Below are positions 59,932 to 64,000 of a stretch of 64,000 nt of DNA, in pieces; the first letter of the stretch is position 1, and each line of letters starts with the position of its first letter. The notes below the pieces were generated by a model, which was given only the letters and a program-made list of their open reading frames with translations, did no database searches and had not been told where the DNA came from. The position numbers and the translations under genes are program-made. The stretch is from Haliclystus octoradiatus (taxonomy: Eukaryota > Cnidaria > Staurozoa > Stauromedusae > Haliclystidae), in contig OU744449.1 of assembly GCA_916610825.1 (NCBI GenBank), forward strand, positions 9,878,243 through 9,942,242. Reading direction: 5' to 3'.

Positions 59932-62900
59932 CTATTGTCTTACAGTCTGTAAAGATGTCATTGTGTCATAAACAATACCTGATGCATTGGCTATGAATTG
60001 CATATGACGCCGCACTAATTCAGTAACAATCTTTTCTTCAATTTCTTTGCCAACATCATGTTCACTTTCAGCCATCCAGATTGCCTGTTCTTCATATGGT
60101 GTCACTAGAACAACAGTCTTTCTTCTTGTTTGCAAAATATTTGAAACAACAACCTAAGAAAGACAAGCAAGGAAATAAAGTCAAAATCATCATAAAAAGT
60201 ATCCTACATCAACTCATTGCTAGTTAATATGGTAGCTTAATCAGTATTCTATTCCGATTTCAGGATTATTTCAAGGCATGTGCCCTTTTCAAATTATCTA
60301 GGATTATTGAATCCCCATGTTTGTTGGATCCTGCTCATGCAATAGCCTTGTTTTACCAAGATTAATTTTCATGGTCTATATGTCATCAGGATTTGGGCTT
60401 ACATGAGACTTCACTGCTATCTTGATAAGCATCTAGGTGAGACCGGGGAGACTTGGACCACTTTTCACATTTTTAATTATTAAAATTATTGTGGTTGTGC
60501 AAATGTAACAAATTTTATGTCATTAATTAGCCAACATGCTCAATTCAAAAGGGTAAGAATATCAATTACATAAATGTAGCAATTTTTCAAATATTTTGTG
60601 CGGAAGATCGACATTTTAGAGGGGAGACTTGGGACACAGTGGGGTGACATGGATCAGGCATATTTTCTCAAAATTTCATCAAATAACTGACAAATTTACT
60701 TTCCAGTACCAGACACTACAGCTGTTGCTTTGACCTAGGGAATTTATTTGATCAAAGTTAAGCCAGCAACAAGTAATTTTAGCATTAATAAAGAACATTA
60801 ATTTTTGACACACCTGTCATCAATCTAATTGTAATTAATTTAGCAACTTTATCTCCACAAAGCAAAAAAGTCAAATGCTGCGCATATAAATAAAAACAAA
60901 CTGATATTTCAACCAAATGCAATTAGTTTCCCATTCGTTGTGTATGCTAAAACGCGCTGTTCCATGTCTCCCCGTTTGACTTCCCAGCAAAAAATGAGGT
61001 GGCACTCCTCATCAACAGGAATGTATTCAAAAATTTTATGTCAAAAGATTCATCAAAATAAAACTGTTGCAATGGCACCACTCAAAATGACAATTAAACA
61101 CTAATTTTAAAATTAATTGAATCAAAAGAGGAATGGCAAAACGCATGACGATCAACGTAAGCTGTACACTAAAATTTCTTGATAATTAGTTCTTGTTGGT
61201 TATTGAAATTTAGGGAAACAACATGAATTGAAGTGATATACAGCATATTAGAAGATAATTGACATGGGTAATCAGGAACGCTCTTGTCCCATGTCTCCCT
61301 AGGTCCAAGTCTCCCCGGTCTCCCCTACATAAAAGCGGATCAAATTTCCATTTTCTATATCAAATAGATTTGACCTGAGCTATAGAAAATTATATATCTC
61401 CTAGTTTGCCGGCCTTAAATATAAAGTCACAGTAGAGATAAACAGACGTAAGGCCTATTATTAATCTGTGAGTTTGCTAATACTTGACAAAACATTCATA
61501 TACCTGGTGATTATATTTGTTCAAGGCATCTCTTGCTTTTCGTGATATTATATTAACATCAGTTTCAAGCTGAAATTAGAACAAATGAATGCAATTGCTT
61601 GAAGAAGTGATGCACAGTAACAACTATAGCAAACTACTGTAACAAAAGAGATTATTAGTCATTTCATTACATTCTAATTAGCCATGCTTATCCCCTGTCA
61701 ATATCCAATTAACTGGATTTACATCCTGATTTATATTATAACTTTAATTAGTTTCGTTGTGAAGCATGAAATTTTGTTGACATAAAAATAAGTTGTCGTT
61801 TCTAAGTTCATTAAAATAGTTCTTCCTTGAAGTGTATTACATGTCCAAAGTTGATTACACTACACTTTTAAATATAAATCTTATTATGCTATGTTTTGGT
61901 AATTTTTCTTTTAAAGCCATTGTTTTAAGACACTTGTAACACTTTGTTGGAATAATAATTAACAGACACAGAGGATCATATAAAAGATCAAGTAAAGAAG
62001 ATCTCCAAAAAGTCTAATGAAGTCTTCTTATGATTATAATTTCATTGCAACATATATAACTCAAATACAGTAACTTGCTTGAAAAGTTACTTCCAGAAAA
62101 CAGCAGAATACTGGACAACCACACATATGCAACTTCCCCATTTGTAGCTGATATGCATAGATGGAATTAAGTAATCTCATAATCCAGTAATCTCATTCAC
62201 TAATGATCCTCTAATTAGCAGTTTAAATTCATATTGTGTTTAAAGTTTACTGTCTTGCTTTCGGGCCCAAAATTGTTTCTTGCTCCAATCGGAAACTTAA
62301 TTCTAAAAAAACCTCATAATTACAATCAAAATGTAGCAACAAAACCCTGCAGGCCCTATAGCGTTCAGGGACCTGGGGAAATAGCCCCGCTTAAAGTGTA
62401 CATCCAGGATATTGAGAGATTGCTTCTTTAGATAGAAACAAAATTCTATTTGCAGATTTTGTTCTGGTGTTTTTGTTTGCGCGATCATTACCCCTCCAAA
62501 ATGCAGTCAAAGTGTGACGATTTTGTGTCTCAATCTTTTTCCAGGAACCTGTTTATTTTACAGGAAGGAAAGAGGTTTACACAGGAAGAAACACTCAACA
62601 TTTCATGCTTTTGTCTTTACCAAAACTTCCCCAGTTGTATGTTCTCTCTGACTAGGGGGCTGTATATCTAGTCTCCCCTGCCCCACCCCACTAGAGCCAA
62701 CCCCTGGATAAATTGCTGTTGTATATGGAGAGATACTTCTACCATTTGATTAATTTGTCAATATAAATTACCTTAAATGAAACAACGAATGCGTTTTTCG
62801 CCCATTCTCTAACCAAAGGACTGATCATTTTTGGTGTTGGTTGCATTGTCAGCATTATAGCTCCTTCTGATGATTGGATCTTGTGCTCCTCCTGACAATA

Positions 62901-63549
62901 AATTAATGATCATAAATACAAACATTTAGAATCCAGATTCGATAATTTCTAAAAACATGGTATATCAATTAAGTAATAGGATAATGATATGATACTTTGT
63001 ACTTTGACATAGAACATAAACTTATTAAGTAAATAACTTAGGCGGTATTCCCCTACCGAAGACGCCCGTATCACTCTTCTACTTCTAGAAGAGTGGCTCA
63101 TTTCGCTAAGAGATTTGATAGTAAATGATCTTTACTGATCTAATTTGTTTGTAGATAAATCAAGGCTGAGACCTTTGGGGGGATTTGAGCTACAGTCAAC
63201 CAGATTTGACCAGATCTGAAGTTTGGTTGCTCTTAAATCTGAGCTAGCCCTTCATTTACACAAAACAAGTGTTAGACCTATAGCTTATAATATAACTTAT
63301 AATAAACAATATCAGCATTTACTGAGAGGAATAATGCTTAATTCAGAGTAAAACTCAATAATAAAGTTCTTTTCAGATTTCACTCACCAAATCTTGTTGT
63401 GGGATGTAGAAATCTGAAACTGCTGCAGCTAAATAGAAAATGACATTGGAAGCAAGGGGAGATAATGCTTCAGCAGATGCTTTTAGCAGAAATAGATAAT
63501 CTGAAAGGGTCATAAAACCAATCTTTAACAACAGACAAGAATTCTGAAC
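59932..63549 (-). CDS. PPCS: Phosphopantothenate-cysteine ligase, C-terminal four exons (partial)
   Basis: Exons 63388-63549, 62772-62891, 61504-61569 and 59932-60153 are all in phase 0. They encode 189 residues and a stop. The first includes VIFYLAAAVSDFYIP, the conserved AAVSDF signature of the DNA/pantothenate metabolism flavoprotein fold. The second begins EEHKIQSSEGAIMLTMQPTP and ends WAKNAFVVSFK, the third begins LETDVNIISRKARDALNKY, and the last has VVVSNILQTRRK and EIEEKIVTELVRRH. These match PPCS in order. The enzyme joins cysteine to 4-phosphopantothenate in coenzyme A synthesis, in the cytosol, as a dimer. The N-terminal exons lie beyond the right edge. Reading continues 14 codons past the usual family end, or a donor-like GTATTG at about 59978 might be used. 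Confidence 0.92.
60436..61325. mobile_element. Inverted-repeat element with GGGGAGACTTGG ends, TA duplication
   Basis: Ends GGTGAGACCGGGGAGACTTG and, on the other strand, GGGGAGACCGGGGAGACTTG, flanked by TA on both sides. Extra GGGGAGACTTGGGACA copies lie inside (about 60632, and inverted at about 61289). Non-coding, 890 bp, in a PPCS intron. Confidence 0.75.
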
Positions 63550-64000
63550 CTGAAAACAAAAATAATTGAGCAATCAAGCAGGCCTGCCGTATTGGTCACC
63601 TGTCAACAAAGGTCAAATCTAAATTACAAATATAGATTCGATGGTGTTAACCCTGCCAATAAAGGCCACATTGTCCATAATGGTCAAATAAATGTTGTCC
63701 TAGATTGAAATACTGTAGTTATAGATATACCTTTCATCGCATGAACCTATGTACAGTATAATGAAGAAAGCTTCATGGGTGAATACACACGATGTGCGAC
63801 AGATCAGATTTTTTATGTAAATAATTGACCATGGGTTGGGTAATAACATGATTTGGTCAAACCATCAACAAATGTTGTTAATATCAGTATGAACTAAAAT
63901 AAATCAAAAATATAAACAAGTTTCTCAAAATCCAATCTATTTCAACATAAACAGGACAGTTAGATTTTAACGCAATGTCAATACGGTTAGATCAGTTCAG
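63550..64000 (-). other. PPCS intron sequence to the window edge
   Basis: Begins with a good polypyrimidine tract on the minus strand (TTTTTGTTTTCAG before the exon). GGTCA/GGCCA-type repeats at about 63590-63690 recall MITE family C. No exon was seen. Confidence 0.5.

Overview
The window is eukaryotic and metazoan. Coding sequence is split into short exons with GT/AG borders and matching phases, two of the genes encode homeodomains, and the rest is AT-rich sequence full of transposons. The exon reconstructions below were read by eye. A marine invertebrate is likely. A tunicate or another invertebrate deuterostome would fit the derived Hox1-type protein, but the sequence does not settle this.

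Layout. Positions 1-24 kb are a transposon graveyard. It holds a complete PIF/Harbinger element (2937-6230, TAA duplications), a decayed Gypsy-type fragment with a possible LTR (about 7.3-9.4 kb), and a nested block. In that block a decayed non-LTR retrotransposon (about 9.6-24.0 kb) is split by a Gypsy-type element with 69-bp LTRs (13133-23013, ATATT duplications). The Gypsy element is split by a nearly intact piggyBac (17822-22902, TTAA duplications), and the piggyBac carries an 831-bp inverted-repeat element (21003-21833, TAA duplications).

From 24.3 to 41.5 kb the minus strand carries at least 12 small exons after a start exon. Together they read as the armadillo-repeat N-terminal half of a NEK10-like kinase. 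The kinase domain was not found in the window. Its introns hold several MITE families, a hAT element, a 5'-truncated non-LTR tail, a fold-back element and a tRNA-like sequence. A perfect 144-bp inverted repeat flanks the first exon.

At 47.0-52.4 kb, divergent from NEK10, lies a two-exon Hox gene on the plus strand. A Hox1/labial-type WM hexapeptide is in exon 1 and a Q50 homeodomain is in exon 2. Convergent to it at 54.7-58.8 kb (minus) are the last three exons of a class-6 POU gene. At 59.9-63.5 kb (minus) are the last four exons of PPCS, the coenzyme A pathway enzyme; the rest of PPCS lies beyond the right edge. Hox and POU6 are only 2.3 kb apart, which recalls the linkage of POU6F1/POU6F2 with HOXC/HOXA in vertebrates.

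The genes share no obvious pathway. The most notable observations are the Hox1-POU6 adjacency, the four-level transposon nest with extremely short LTRs, the 144-bp inverted repeat around NEK10 exon 1, and 13 copies of the palindrome TAGGCCTA outside the transposon-rich left third.
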